Virus record (IMG/VR): IMGVR_UViG_3300036846_001541
Span: 1 to 25,925 of that record
Reading direction: 5' to 3' (one strand)
Length of the DNA stretch: 25,925 nt
From: a virus
Notes under the pieces: generated by a model
The model's database searches: none
Told to the model about the DNA's origin: nothing
Seen by the model: only the letters and a program-made list of their open reading frames with translations
Shown: positions 15,017 to 22,194 of the stretch, piece after piece
Layout of the letters: every line of letters begins with the position of its first letter
How positions within the stretch are numbered: position 1 is the first letter of the stretch
Program-made: the position numbers and the translations under genes

Positions 15017-16153
15017 TCAAAGCTCCGCATCGCCGAAGACCAGGATCTGCGAAGTGGTGGACCACACCAGAACCGCGCCTGCGCCCTGCATGTTGCTGGA
15101 GAGGGATGCCATCACCGCCATATCGGGAGTGCCTTGCCACCCAGGCATGCCGCCGTCGAAATTGACGAGCTCGGCCACCCGTCCGAAGCCGACAAGGTTC
15201 AAGTGGCTGGATGATGAGGTAACAACGGGCGAGACGCGCTTGCGCACTTTGAACGGCACGCAGGCACGCGTGTCACCGTTGGCGGTATAGGTGATACCCA
15301 CCAGGCGATTCACATCAACCACTTCGTAGTAGCGCTGGCACAACAGCAGTTCCAGCGCCTCCGGTCGGCGATCGAAGTCGGTCGCGGTATCGCCCTCCTC
15401 AATCTGTACTTCAGCCAGATAGACCACGCCACTCTTCTGCCCCGCCCCGAAGGCACGGCCGGCGAAGGTGGCGCCGGCGTCAAGCCACAGGCTGAGCTGC
15501 AGGTAGTCACTGGATCCAAGGGTTCTGCCGGCGATACCAGGGACGTCCACGGTCAACTGATGCCAACGCCACATCGTGTCGAGCGAGATCGCACCACCAA
15601 TGCTGTCAGCGGCCGTCGATCCATTGACGCCGAAGGATTGCTGGAACTCAAGACCCACCTTGAAATTGTCGACCGTGGCCCGCGCCTTGAAGCTGATCGT
15701 GACCCGTTTCCCGGCGAACGTCCGCACGTCCTCGATGCGCTGCTGGACCAGTGCCATGTTGTCCGCACCTGCAGCGCTTTCAACGGCGAGCTTCAGCATG
15801 TGCCTGGAGCCAGCAAGCAACCTTCCACTTGCACCGCCACCTGCGGCGATATCGTCGCGTGACGCTGAGATGGTGCTGCCCTGCGCATTCACCAGCCATC
15901 GATCTGCGGTGTAGCGCGCACCTGTCGCGGCCGCGAAGGTGCTTCCACGTTGCCACACCCGGAAGTCGCCATTGATCAGGCGGTTGCGGCCTGCCATGCG
16001 GCTGTCCAGGCTGTCGACCGCTGCCTGGACCTCGTCCAGGCCCGCGTAGACTTCAGCGAAATTCTCGTTGACCTTGGTGAACGCCGGGCGCTGTGTTTCC
16101 CCTCGTTTACCATTCGCCTGAATGGTATCGAGGTCGATTGTCTTTCTAGCCAT
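15017..16153 (-). CDS. Tail fibre / receptor-binding protein paralog 4
   Basis: A 378-residue member of a four-gene paralogous set. The N-terminal 35 residues ('RKTIDLDTIQANGKRGETQ', 'PAFTKVNENFAEVY') are nearly the same in all four and probably form the tail-attachment segment. After a short helical linker come 'GRNRLINGDFRVWQRG' and 'YTADRW', followed by a predicted beta-sandwich region resembling carbohydrate-binding-like domains of phage fibres. The shared 'LLLCQRYYE' lies near residue 260. The C-terminal 100 residues differ most and end in 'GDAEL'. ATG 16151-16153 has AAGGAA upstream; an upstream in-frame extension lacks this support. Compared with its sisters it lacks the 'GRWGGW' C-terminal motif, so it may recognise a different ligand. 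Confidence 0.8.
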   Translation of the reverse strand: MARKTIDLDTIQANGKRGETQRPAFTKVNENFAEVYAGLDEVQAAVDSLDSRMAGRNRLINGDFRVWQRGSTFAAATGARYTADRWLVNAQGSTISASRDDIAAGGGASGRLLAGSRHMLKLAVESAAGADNMALVQQRIEDVRTFAGKRVTISFKARATVDNFKVGLEFQQSFGVNGSTAADSIGGAISLDTMWRWHQLTVDVPGIAGRTLGSSDYLQLSLWLDAGATFAGRAFGAGQKSGVVYLAEVQIEEGDTATDFDRRPEALELLLCQRYYEVVDVNRLVGITYTANGDTRACVPFKVRKRVSPVVTSSSSHLNLVGFGRVAELVNFDGGMPGWQGTPDMAVMASLSSNMQGAGAVLVWSTTSQILVFGDAEL

Positions 16154-16251
16154 TGACTTTCCTTGCCGCACTGGTGGAAACCTGCGGCCATGTTGTGTTT
16201 CGGCAGACTCATTCCGCGTGGATCGAAGAGGCCCTGGCACGCCCGGGATAG

Positions 16252-17406
16252 TCAGTAGATCTCTGCATCCGCCGTCCAGTGGAACCATCCGCCCCAACGC
16301 CCCGGCGCATTGCCCCAGGCAACTTCGAAGACATTCGTCGCGATGGTGGGAACCGATGCAGGAGTGCGGCTGCTGTCGTCCTGGTTGACGTAACCGGGTT
16401 CGACCACATTGTTGTTGGGCCTGACCACAATCGCCGGCGTCACCCGCTTGCGCGTCTTGAACGGCACCGACACGTAGGTGGTTGCCCCCGTCGCAGCCGA
16501 GTTGCCCCAGCTGTAGCGTCCGCTGTTGGTCGCAGTCCCAGGAATGACGTCATCGTCGTAGGACTTCTCGTAGTAGCGTTGGCACAGCTGCAGCTCCTGG
16601 GCCAATGGGCGAAGATCGAACGCCGTCGCCAGAATTCCGCGCTCCAGCTGCATCATGGCGATGCCGAACTCCCCGCTCTGGCCAGAGATGACGCCACCAT
16701 AGGCATCAGCGCACAGGTCCACCACCAACCAGAGGAAGTCGCTGCCGGCATTGCTTCCCAACGACTTGCCTTTAACCGATGGCAATCGCGCACTGAGCTG
16801 GAAGTAGGTCCAGGACGCGGCAGTGACTGCGACGGTACCCAGCTCCACACTGACCGCAGCTGACGGCGCGCCGCCGGTTCCGAAGTGCTGGATGAGGCGG
16901 ATGCCGATGCGCTTGCCTACTGGGCCATAGGCAAAGCCGGAGACGGTCACCTCGCCGTCAGACAGCGTGGCCGCGCCTTCGACCTTCTGCGCGACATAGG
17001 CGCTGCTGCCCGCGCGCGTGCCGGAGACAATGCTGTTGAGGAAGCGGCGCGACTCCGGTGCGGCACCGCCCGCGGGCAGGTTGGCTCCGCGATTGACGGT
17101 ATGCGTGCAACCCAGCGCTGCCGCTGTCCAACGATCGGCCACATGGATCTCACCGCCCTGGGTGGTGCCGGTGGTGGCTCGCTGCCAGAAATCGAAATTG
17201 CCGTTGATCAGGCGATTTCTGCCGGGGACCGCGCTTCTGAGCGCAGCTTCCAGCGACTCCACGCGCTGTCCAATTGCGTTCACGCCATCCAGTGCGCCAT
17301 ACACTTCGGCGAAGTTCTCGTTGACCTTGGTGAATGCCGGGCGTTGCGTTTCACCCCGCATCCCGTTCGGTTGAACGGAATCGAGGTCGATGATCTTTCT
17401 CGTCAT
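16252..17406 (-). CDS. Tail fibre / receptor-binding protein paralog 3
   Basis: A 384-residue paralog with the shared N-terminal segment ('RKIIDLDSVQPNGMRGETQ', 'PAFTKVNENFAEVY'), a short helical linker, then 'GRNRLINGNFDFWQRA' and 'VADRW'. The middle carries 'IRLIQHFGTGG' and a Gly-rich beta region, followed by 'LQLCQRYYEKSYDDDVIP'. The C-terminal domain resembles that of paralog 2: both contain 'NxPGRWGGW' and end in 'ADAE' plus an aromatic. ATG 17404-17406 starts the conserved N-terminus. It is separated from paralog 4 by 98 bp, the largest gap in the array, and from paralog 2 by 38 bp. Ligand unknown; cell-surface glycan binding is inferred from domain style. Confidence 0.82.
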   Translation of the reverse strand: MTRKIIDLDSVQPNGMRGETQRPAFTKVNENFAEVYGALDGVNAIGQRVESLEAALRSAVPGRNRLINGNFDFWQRATTGTTQGGEIHVADRWTAAALGCTHTVNRGANLPAGGAAPESRRFLNSIVSGTRAGSSAYVAQKVEGAATLSDGEVTVSGFAYGPVGKRIGIRLIQHFGTGGAPSAAVSVELGTVAVTAASWTYFQLSARLPSVKGKSLGSNAGSDFLWLVVDLCADAYGGVISGQSGEFGIAMMQLERGILATAFDLRPLAQELQLCQRYYEKSYDDDVIPGTATNSGRYSWGNSAATGATTYVSVPFKTRKRVTPAIVVRPNNNVVEPGYVNQDDSSRTPASVPTIATNVFEVAWGNAPGRWGGWFHWTADAEIY

Positions 17407-17444
17407 TGTGGGTTCCTGGAATTCGATCTGGAAGCGGCTGGAGA

Positions 17445-18596
17445 TCAGAACTCAGCGTCGGCCCACCAGTGCCACCACCCACCCCAGCGGCCTGGATTGT
17501 TGGTCCAGCTGACTTCGTAACCGGAGGGCGAGGCGTAGTTGACCAGGCAGGGAACGCGGGAGATGTTGTCTTCCGCGATGTGTCCATCCTGCTGAATGTT
17601 GTCGGCCGAGATGATCATCACGTAAGGATGGCCACGCTTGGCCGCATGGAATCGCACACTCTGATAGTGGGCCACTCCCGGTGAGTTGATCGAGAATGCC
17701 TCGCGCCCTTCGTTGTGCGCGGTATTGGGCACGATGTCGAGGTTGTAGCTTTTCTCGTAGTAGCGCTGGCACAGTGCCAGTTCAACACCGGGTGGTCGCC
17801 AGTCAAAGCGCGTCGCTGCACTCCCGGATTCGACCTGGAACTGGGTGAAGCCGAACGAGCCGTTCTGGGCCACCAGCTCGCCCTTCTGACCGATGCCGCA
17901 CAGGTCGAACACCACATAGAGATGATCGTTGCCATTACTGCCGAGTACCTTGCCCCTGGTGCTCGGCAAAGTGACGGTGATGCTCTTGTGCGTGGCCGAG
18001 GTACCCAGCGTAAGCACGCCCGCTTCGATCACCACTTCCCGCGCAGGCGAGCCGCCCGTGCCGAAGTTCTGGATGACGCGCACACCGACCTTGCGGTCTG
18101 GTGCATCGCTGTTTGCCCACACAGAGATGGTGATGTCACCGCTCGCGCTGCGGACCCCCTCGATCTTCTGGCCCATCCATGCGCCACTGCCAGCGGTGGC
18201 ACCCGATACGGTACATACCAGGATTGATCGGGTGTCCTCCGGATAGCCGATCTGTCCTTCGTAGGCCACCCGCTGCACATCCTGGTTGCAGGTCAGGGCC
18301 GAGTTGGTGAAGCGATCGGCGAAGAAGGTCTCTGCCCCCAACGTACCTGACCCGCTGCCGACGCGTCCGGAAGTGCGGCGCTGCCAGAACTGCAGGCCGC
18401 CGTTGATGAGGAGATTCCTGCCCGGGACGCGCTGGGTGATCGCATTGCCTACCGTCTCTGGAATCTTCGCTACATCCGCCAGGGCATCGTAGACCTCCGC
18501 GAAGTTCTCGTTGATCTTGGTGAATGCCGGGCGCTGTGTTTCACCCCGCTTTCCGTTCGGCTGAATGGAATCGAGGTCGATTGTCTTTCTCGCCAT
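17445..18596 (-). CDS. Tail fibre / receptor-binding protein paralog 2
   Basis: A 383-residue paralog. The shared N-terminus is 'RKTIDLDSIQPNGKRGETQ' and 'PAFTKINENFAEVY'. Then come 'GRNLLINGGLQFWQRR', a beta-rich middle with 'VRVIQNFGTGGSP', the shared 'LALCQRYYEKSYNLDIVP', and a C-terminal part with 'NNPGRWGGWWHWWADAEF'. This C-terminus is clearly related to paralog 3 and less so to paralogs 1 and 4. ATG 18594-18596 has AAGGAG 6 nt upstream, a strong ribosome site. The 54-bp gap before it holds a 20-bp palindrome. Likely a receptor-binding fibre or fibre-tip adhesin of the tail. Confidence 0.82.
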   Translation of the reverse strand: MARKTIDLDSIQPNGKRGETQRPAFTKINENFAEVYDALADVAKIPETVGNAITQRVPGRNLLINGGLQFWQRRTSGRVGSGSGTLGAETFFADRFTNSALTCNQDVQRVAYEGQIGYPEDTRSILVCTVSGATAGSGAWMGQKIEGVRSASGDITISVWANSDAPDRKVGVRVIQNFGTGGSPAREVVIEAGVLTLGTSATHKSITVTLPSTRGKVLGSNGNDHLYVVFDLCGIGQKGELVAQNGSFGFTQFQVESGSAATRFDWRPPGVELALCQRYYEKSYNLDIVPNTAHNEGREAFSINSPGVAHYQSVRFHAAKRGHPYVMIISADNIQQDGHIAEDNISRVPCLVNYASPSGYEVSWTNNPGRWGGWWHWWADAEF

Positions 18597-18619
18597 TTCA
18601 GGCTCCTTGAACGTGGTGA

Positions 18620-18639
18620 CGCGGCCGATGTCGGCCGCG
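18620..18639. repeat. 20-bp near-perfect palindrome between fibre paralogs 1 and 2
   Basis: CGCGGCCGA-TG-TCGGCCGCG has perfect 9-bp arms around two bases. It lies in the 54-bp gap after the paralog 1 stop and ends 23 bp before the paralog 2 start. No T-run follows on either strand, so it is an RNA hairpin or processing signal rather than an intrinsic terminator. The other fibre gaps lack an equivalent of this strength. Confidence 0.55.
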
Positions 18640-18650
18640 ATATCGAACCT

Positions 18651-19817
18651 TCAGAGTTCGGCGTCGGCGGTGTAGTGACCTGCAAGCAGTACTCCGCCAC
18701 TGACCGGAAAGGACATGCCACCGATGTCGGCCATCAGGGTCTGGCTGGTCGCCATGACAACGTTGGTCAGCGTCGACGCGCGCCAGGCGCCGCCGACGGC
18801 GTCGTAGTAGCGCCAGGTACTGGGAGAGCCCAGATTTCCGCCTTCGCCGCTGGCATAGAAGGTCACGCGGGGGGTGTCCCGCATGGTTGCCTTGAGTTCG
18901 GCGACGACACGGCACGTACCGCTGTTGAATGCCGTCGCGGTTCGATGCATGGCGCTGTTGCTGTTGCTGTTTGGTACCTCTGCAACAGGGAAACTCTTCT
19001 GGAAGTAGCGCTGGCAGAGTGCCAGTTCCAAGCCGATGGGTCTCCACTCGAAGGTGGTCGCACGCGCCCCGGCTTCCCATTGCAGCTCGCCGAAGTACAA
19101 CTGGCCGCTTTGCGCGCCGAGGCCGCCAGAGCGGGCCGTGAAGCTGCTGCCTGCGGACAGCCATATCGCGCAGATCACCGAATCATCGCCGCCGACAATG
19201 GTCTTTCCATAGACAGAAGGCAAACTGACGGTCTTGCTGATCCTGTTCAACCCCTGGGAGAGCGTAAAGACCTCGGATTGGATGCCCGACACGGTCGCGC
19301 TGCCACCCGTTCCAAAGCGCTGCAGGAATTCCACGGCGATCTTCCGCCCGTTTGCTCCGGCGTTGTAGACGAGGAAGGACAAGGTACTTTCGGATGCGGC
19401 AAAGGTATGGACACCTTCCACGCGCTGCTCGAACAGGAAGTAGTGGCCGGCCGCGTCGGAGCTTCCGCTTGAGTTGGCAGCCAGCGTGCTGCGGCTTCGC
19501 GGAAAATTGGAATCGCCCGCCACGACGGAAGACCTGAAGATGGCTGCCCCGGTCATGCCTCCTTGTTGGCCAATGAACCGGTCTGCCGTGTACCCAGCCA
19601 CAGCGGTGAAGCTGTCTCCCCGCTGCCATATATCGAAGTTGCCGTTGATCAGACGATTCCTGCCTGAGAACGCATGCGCGATAGCGGCTGGAATCTCGTC
19701 CAGAGTGCGCCCTATTTCCTTGAAGTTCTGGTTGATCTTGGTGAATGCGGGGCGCTGGGTTTCACCCCGTTTGCCATTGGGCTGGATGGTGTCCAGGTCG
19801 ATCTGGCTAAGATCCAT
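18651..19817 (-). CDS. Tail fibre / receptor-binding protein paralog 1
   Basis: A 388-residue protein and the first of the four fibre genes in transcription order. The shared N-terminal segment is 'SQIDLDTIQPNGKRGETQ' and 'PAFTKINQNFKEIG'. 'GRNRLINGNFDIWQRGDSF' (residues 52-70) and 'YTADRF' follow. The middle has 'FEQRVEGVHTF' and 'LQRFGTGGS', then 'LALCQRYFQKSF' at about 265-276; the C-terminus ends 'GHYTADAEL'. The ATG at 19815-19817 is preferred to the ATG two codons upstream (19821-19823) because AGGAG then lies 6 nt before it instead of touching it. The gene begins 9 nt after the M stop codon. Its N-terminus is the most divergent of the four, so it may be the ancestral or separately attached fibre. 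Confidence 0.82.
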   Translation of the reverse strand: MDLSQIDLDTIQPNGKRGETQRPAFTKINQNFKEIGRTLDEIPAAIAHAFSGRNRLINGNFDIWQRGDSFTAVAGYTADRFIGQQGGMTGAAIFRSSVVAGDSNFPRSRSTLAANSSGSSDAAGHYFLFEQRVEGVHTFAASESTLSFLVYNAGANGRKIAVEFLQRFGTGGSATVSGIQSEVFTLSQGLNRISKTVSLPSVYGKTIVGGDDSVICAIWLSAGSSFTARSGGLGAQSGQLYFGELQWEAGARATTFEWRPIGLELALCQRYFQKSFPVAEVPNSNSNSAMHRTATAFNSGTCRVVAELKATMRDTPRVTFYASGEGGNLGSPSTWRYYDAVGGAWRASTLTNVVMATSQTLMADIGGMSFPVSGGVLLAGHYTADAEL

Positions 19818-19826
19818 GTCCATCTC

Positions 19827-20156
19827 CTACGGCTGGTACGTCTGTTCGAACGTCGCGGTGATACTGAACACCGATCCACCCAGATGGCTGTCGGTATAGG
19901 TGTCGCAGCCGTATAGACCGGTTCCCAGCGGGCCTCGCCAGAAGAAGCTCTGGCCCACATGGCCATCCAGGAAGGCCACGATCTCGCTGATCGTCCTGCG
20001 GTTGCCGACGAACTGCAGCTGGTAGCTGCGCAGGCGGGCGTTGAGCCCATCCGGCGCGGCCTGTGCGTATCCATCGCCGAAGCGCGCACGCTTGACGGTG
20101 GCAGTGGTGGTGCCCGTGCTCTGGCTGGTTGCTGCCCAGGTAAAGGTGTCGGTCAT
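19827..20156 (-). CDS. M: Minor tail protein M (lambda gpM-like)
   Basis: A 109-residue protein of the lambda M / Phage_min_tail family. Typical segments are 'TFTWAATSQST', 'RARFGDGYAQAAPDGLNARL', 'ISEIVAFLDGHVGQSFFWRG' and a C-terminal 'SVFSITATFEQTY'. M acts with the tape measure at the tail tip during assembly. ATG 20154-20156 overlaps the tape-measure stop as ATGA, so translation is coupled. The length matches the family. The next gene in the operon is a fibre paralog rather than L. Confidence 0.92.
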   Translation of the reverse strand: MTDTFTWAATSQSTGTTTATVKRARFGDGYAQAAPDGLNARLRSYQLQFVGNRRTISEIVAFLDGHVGQSFFWRGPLGTGLYGCDTYTDSHLGGSVFSITATFEQTYQP

Positions 20157-21502
20157 CGTGCTGCACTCCTGCTGAGGACGCCGCCAGCCTTCATGTCACG
20201 CATCTGCAGGTCGCGGTACTTGCGTTCCACGAACTGGCCGATCTCGTTGCCGAACTGCTGCAGCATGCTTTCGTTGCTGGTGACTTCCTTGCCGCCGTTG
20301 TTGTCGATGCGGATGCTCACACCCACTCCACCGCCACCGCCGCCGTGCGCGGCCACACCCAGGCGACCGTCCGGGCCACGCTGCAGCGGCATGATCGCTT
20401 CCGGTCCCGCTTCACCGAATACGCCGGCGCCTTTGGCGAAGGCGAACAGTTGCGGGGTGTTGTAGACACCGCCGGAGTAGGCCGACAGGCTGGGCGACTG
20501 GTAGACGCCACCGTTGGCATTGGCCTCCACTCCCGTGCCATAACCGAGCAGGCCCGTGATCTTTTTGACGCCCCAGACGATTGCCTGCTGGATGGCGATC
20601 ATCTTGAGGTCGGCGATGATCGACTTGGCCAGTTCCTTGTAATTGGACTTGCCCGTCTTCACGAAGCTCTGCAATGCCGCCTCGGCGCCGGTGAATGCCT
20701 TGGAAAATGCATCCTGGGTGGACTTGGCGGAGTTCTCGGCCTTTTCCATGTAGTCGCCGAGCGCACTGCCGAAACCCTTGCGGAACCCCGACAGCCCCTT
20801 GGCGTCCTTGTCATCCTTGCCGCCCTTGCTATCGCCGGCCTTGGCGTCCTTGGGAGCTGTCAGGGCCGCTGTGGCCGCGGTCGCCGCCTCCGTCGCCGTG
20901 TCCTTGGGCGTCAGGTCGACCCCCATCAGGCCGGCGATCTTCCTCGCCCCCCAGACCAGCGCCTGCTGTGCGGCAATCATTTTCAGGTCGGACAGGATGG
21001 ACTGGGCCAGCTCCTTGTACTTGGACTTGCCGGTAGTCACGAAGCTGCGCAGGGCTTCGTCGGCGCCGGTGAACGCCTTGTCGAAGGCCTTCTTGGCGGC
21101 CGTGGCGGTGTTTTCGGTCTTCCCGATGTAGTCACCGAGCGCGCCACCCAGGCCCTTGCGGATGCCCGCCAGGCCCATGTCGTCCTTTTCCGCCTTCTCT
21201 TCCTTCTTCGCGGCCTTGCCTGCGTCACCGCCCGCTGCAGCCGCGCCGCCCTTCGCTGTCGCCTGCATCTGTGTGCTCAGGGCGGCCAACTGCGTGGACA
21301 GTGCGGTGACCAACGAGGCGCTGGTGGTCAGCACAGCATTGAATGCCTGCTGCACCGTATTGATCTTTTCCAGCTGTCGCTGGAACTCCTGTGTGCTGCT
21401 GGTCATCTCGGTCATGCTGCGCCTTGCCGCCTGCATGGCTGTTTCCAGTGCGTTGCTGGCCTCCACGGTGGCCCGTGTGCTGCCAGGCGATGTAGTGCTC
21501 AT
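20153..21502 (-). CDS. Tail tape measure protein (short, with internal duplication)
   Basis: A 449-residue tape measure, identified by position between GT and M and by the C-terminal features of lambda-type tape measures: 'KELAKSIIADLKMIAIQQA', 'NGGVYQSPSLSAYSGGVY', and 'FGEAGPEAIMPL' (359-372) leading to a basic end. Residues 20-80 are a predicted coiled coil; 84-108 is an Ala/Gly/Lys/Glu-rich linker. Two 85-residue copies of one unit follow (110-194 and 236-320) with about two thirds identity and no gaps. Since each residue spans about 1.5 A in the tail, a tube of roughly 65-70 nm is expected, well short of lambda (853 residues). ATG 21500-21502 has GAGGA upstream. No membrane helix is evident. 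Confidence 0.85.
   Translation of the reverse strand: MSTTSPGSTRATVEASNALETAMQAARRSMTEMTSSTQEFQRQLEKINTVQQAFNAVLTTSASLVTALSTQLAALSTQMQATAKGGAAAAGGDAGKAAKKEEKAEKDDMGLAGIRKGLGGALGDYIGKTENTATAAKKAFDKAFTGADEALRSFVTTGKSKYKELAQSILSDLKMIAAQQALVWGARKIAGLMGVDLTPKDTATEAATAATAALTAPKDAKAGDSKGGKDDKDAKGLSGFRKGFGSALGDYMEKAENSAKSTQDAFSKAFTGAEAALQSFVKTGKSNYKELAKSIIADLKMIAIQQAIVWGVKKITGLLGYGTGVEANANGGVYQSPSLSAYSGGVYNTPQLFAFAKGAGVFGEAGPEAIMPLQRGPDGRLGVAAHGGGGGGVGVSIRIDNNGGKEVTSNESMLQQFGNEIGQFVERKYRDLQMRDMKAGGVLSRSAAR
20543..21175 (-). repeat. Tandem duplication within the tape measure gene
   Basis: Two 255-nt units (20921-21175 and 20543-20797) encode residues 110-194 and 236-320 of the tape measure. They align without gaps, with 57 of 85 residues identical by eye. 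Shared blocks include 'SALGDY/GALGDY', 'KAFTGA', 'TGKS.YKELA.SI' and 'DLKMIA.QQA.VWG'. They are separated by a 41-residue Ala/Thr/Lys/Asp-rich linker. Confidence 0.85.
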
Positions 21503-21547
21503 TGAGTGTTCCTCGGGAGAGTCGGCTCCGCATCGGCGGAGTCGGGA

Positions 21548-21576
21548 CCGGCCATCGGCGTTGCCGCGATGGCCGG
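21548..21576 (-). other. Strong stem-loop between GT and the tape measure gene
   Basis: CCGGCCATCG and CGATGGCCGG form a perfect 10-bp stem around a 9-nt loop. It begins 1 nt after the GT stop codon and lies in the 75-nt gap before the tape measure. No T-run follows. A second hairpin with CTCCGC/GCGGAG arms follows it toward the start codon. A translation or mRNA-stability element is more likely than a terminator. Confidence 0.6.
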
Positions 21577-21577
21577 C

Positions 21578-21889
21578 TCATTCCTGTTGCATCTGCTCCA
21601 GGGCAGCGCGTTCGATGACGCGGATGGCCGCCATCACCTCGTCGTACTGGTCGCTGTCGAGCGTTTCGCGCTCCAGCTCCCGGTAGACCACGTTGTAGTC
21701 CAACCCGATCGGGCCACCTGCGCCGACGCGCCACTGGGTGGCAACCCGCGAGAAAAGTTCGATGGGAAGCACGCACTCCGGCCACAACTCGACCTGTGGC
21801 GGCGGAAAGTGCTTTGCCTTCAATCCAAGCTGCATCAGCTCGGATTCGGTGGGGGCCCGCCAGTACAGGGCCCCCACCGCCTCGATCAG
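21578..21889 (-). CDS. T extension of the tail assembly chaperone GT (made by -1 frameshift)
   Basis: The T part has no start codon of its own that fits; it is reached from G by a -1 shift at 21889-21895, giving a 205-residue GT protein (102 from G plus 103 here). After the shift it reads 'LIEAVGALYWRAPTESEL', then 'VELWPECVLPIELFSRVATQ', 'GLDYNVVYRELERE' and 'AAIRVIERAALEQMQQE', a DUF1799-like sequence. In lambda, G and GT together coat the tape measure and recruit tube subunits; T contacts the tube protein. The coding join is 22194 to 21889, then 21889 (re-read) to 21578 on the minus strand. A separate ATG-started protein in this frame would have an odd Arg-rich N-terminus and is unlikely. 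Confidence 0.85.
   Translation of the reverse strand: MIEAVGALYWRAPTESELMQLGLKAKHFPPPQVELWPECVLPIELFSRVATQWRVGAGGPIGLDYNVVYRELERETLDSDQYDEVMAAIRVIERAALEQMQQE
21847..21879 (-). promoter_or_regulatory. Frameshift-stimulating stem-loop
   Basis: A perfect 12-bp GC-rich stem (CGGTGGGGGCCC with GGGCCCCCACCG) closes a 9-nt loop. It starts 9 nt downstream of the slippery heptamer on the minus strand, the range known for stimulators of -1 frameshifting. It lies within the T coding part, where a 12-bp perfect stem would be unlikely unless selected. Confidence 0.85.
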
Positions 21890-22194
21890 TTTCCCTTGCG
21901 TGCGACCTGCAGGGCCTGGGTGTAGCCACCGATGATCGCGCCATCCAGGCCGGCCTGCTGCTGCAGCGCCAGCTCGACGCCGGCGGTGTCCAGCGCCACA
22001 TCGGCATCCCAATCCACCACGATGTCCAGGATCGCCTGTGCCACGCTCAGCTCGTCCTCGGCCAACCGCTCCAGCAGACTGGCGTAGTCAGCCACCGGCA
22101 GATGACGGTAGGTCAGGTTGAGCTTCTGCTCGCGACCGTGACCGATGATGGTCAGGGTGCTCCTGAAGCTCTCCGGCGCCTTTACCTGGAACAT
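21886..22194 (-). CDS. G: Tail assembly chaperone G (lambda gpG-like)
   Basis: A 102-residue protein starting 'MFQVKAPESFRSTLTIIGHG', placed between the tube protein and tape measure as in lambda. It contains 'RHLPVADYASLLERLAEDEL' and 'ILDIVVDWDADVAL', typical of short tail chaperones that bind the tape measure before tube polymerisation. ATG 22192-22194 overlaps the tube protein stop as ATGA. The last codons read K-G-N-stop over a GGGAAAC slippery site, so most ribosomes end here and some enter T. The family is assigned mainly by gene order and the frameshift site. Confidence 0.88.
   Translation of the reverse strand: MFQVKAPESFRSTLTIIGHGREQKLNLTYRHLPVADYASLLERLAEDELSVAQAILDIVVDWDADVALDTAGVELALQQQAGLDGAIIGGYTQALQVARKGN
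21889..21895 (-). promoter_or_regulatory. -1 frameshift slippery heptamer GGGAAAC
   Basis: In the G frame the bases read G GGA AAC followed directly by the TGA stop (21886-21888), a canonical X XXY YYZ site closely related to lambda's GGGAAAG. Slipping back by one base continues as CTG ATC GAG into the T frame. A 12-bp stem-loop follows at the proper distance. Confidence 0.92.

Larger units (their letters stand above)
16054..19817 (-). repeat. Four direct repeats of about 100 bp: conserved 5' ends of the fibre genes
   Basis: The first 95-100 nt of the four fibre genes (about 16054-16153, 17307-17406, 18497-18596, 19718-19817) are closely similar at DNA level. Shared blocks include ttgatcttggtgaatgc, gccgggcgctg and gaatcgaggtcgat, read on the plus strand with few substitutions. 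They encode the common attachment segment. The similarity is high enough to allow homologous exchange of the variable downstream parts or loss and gain of whole genes. Confidence 0.75.

Noticed and set aside
14839-19823. Diversity-generating retroelement acting on the fibre genes
   Set aside because: No reverse transcriptase or template repeat is present; the copies differ over whole domains, not at adenine-derived positions near the ends.
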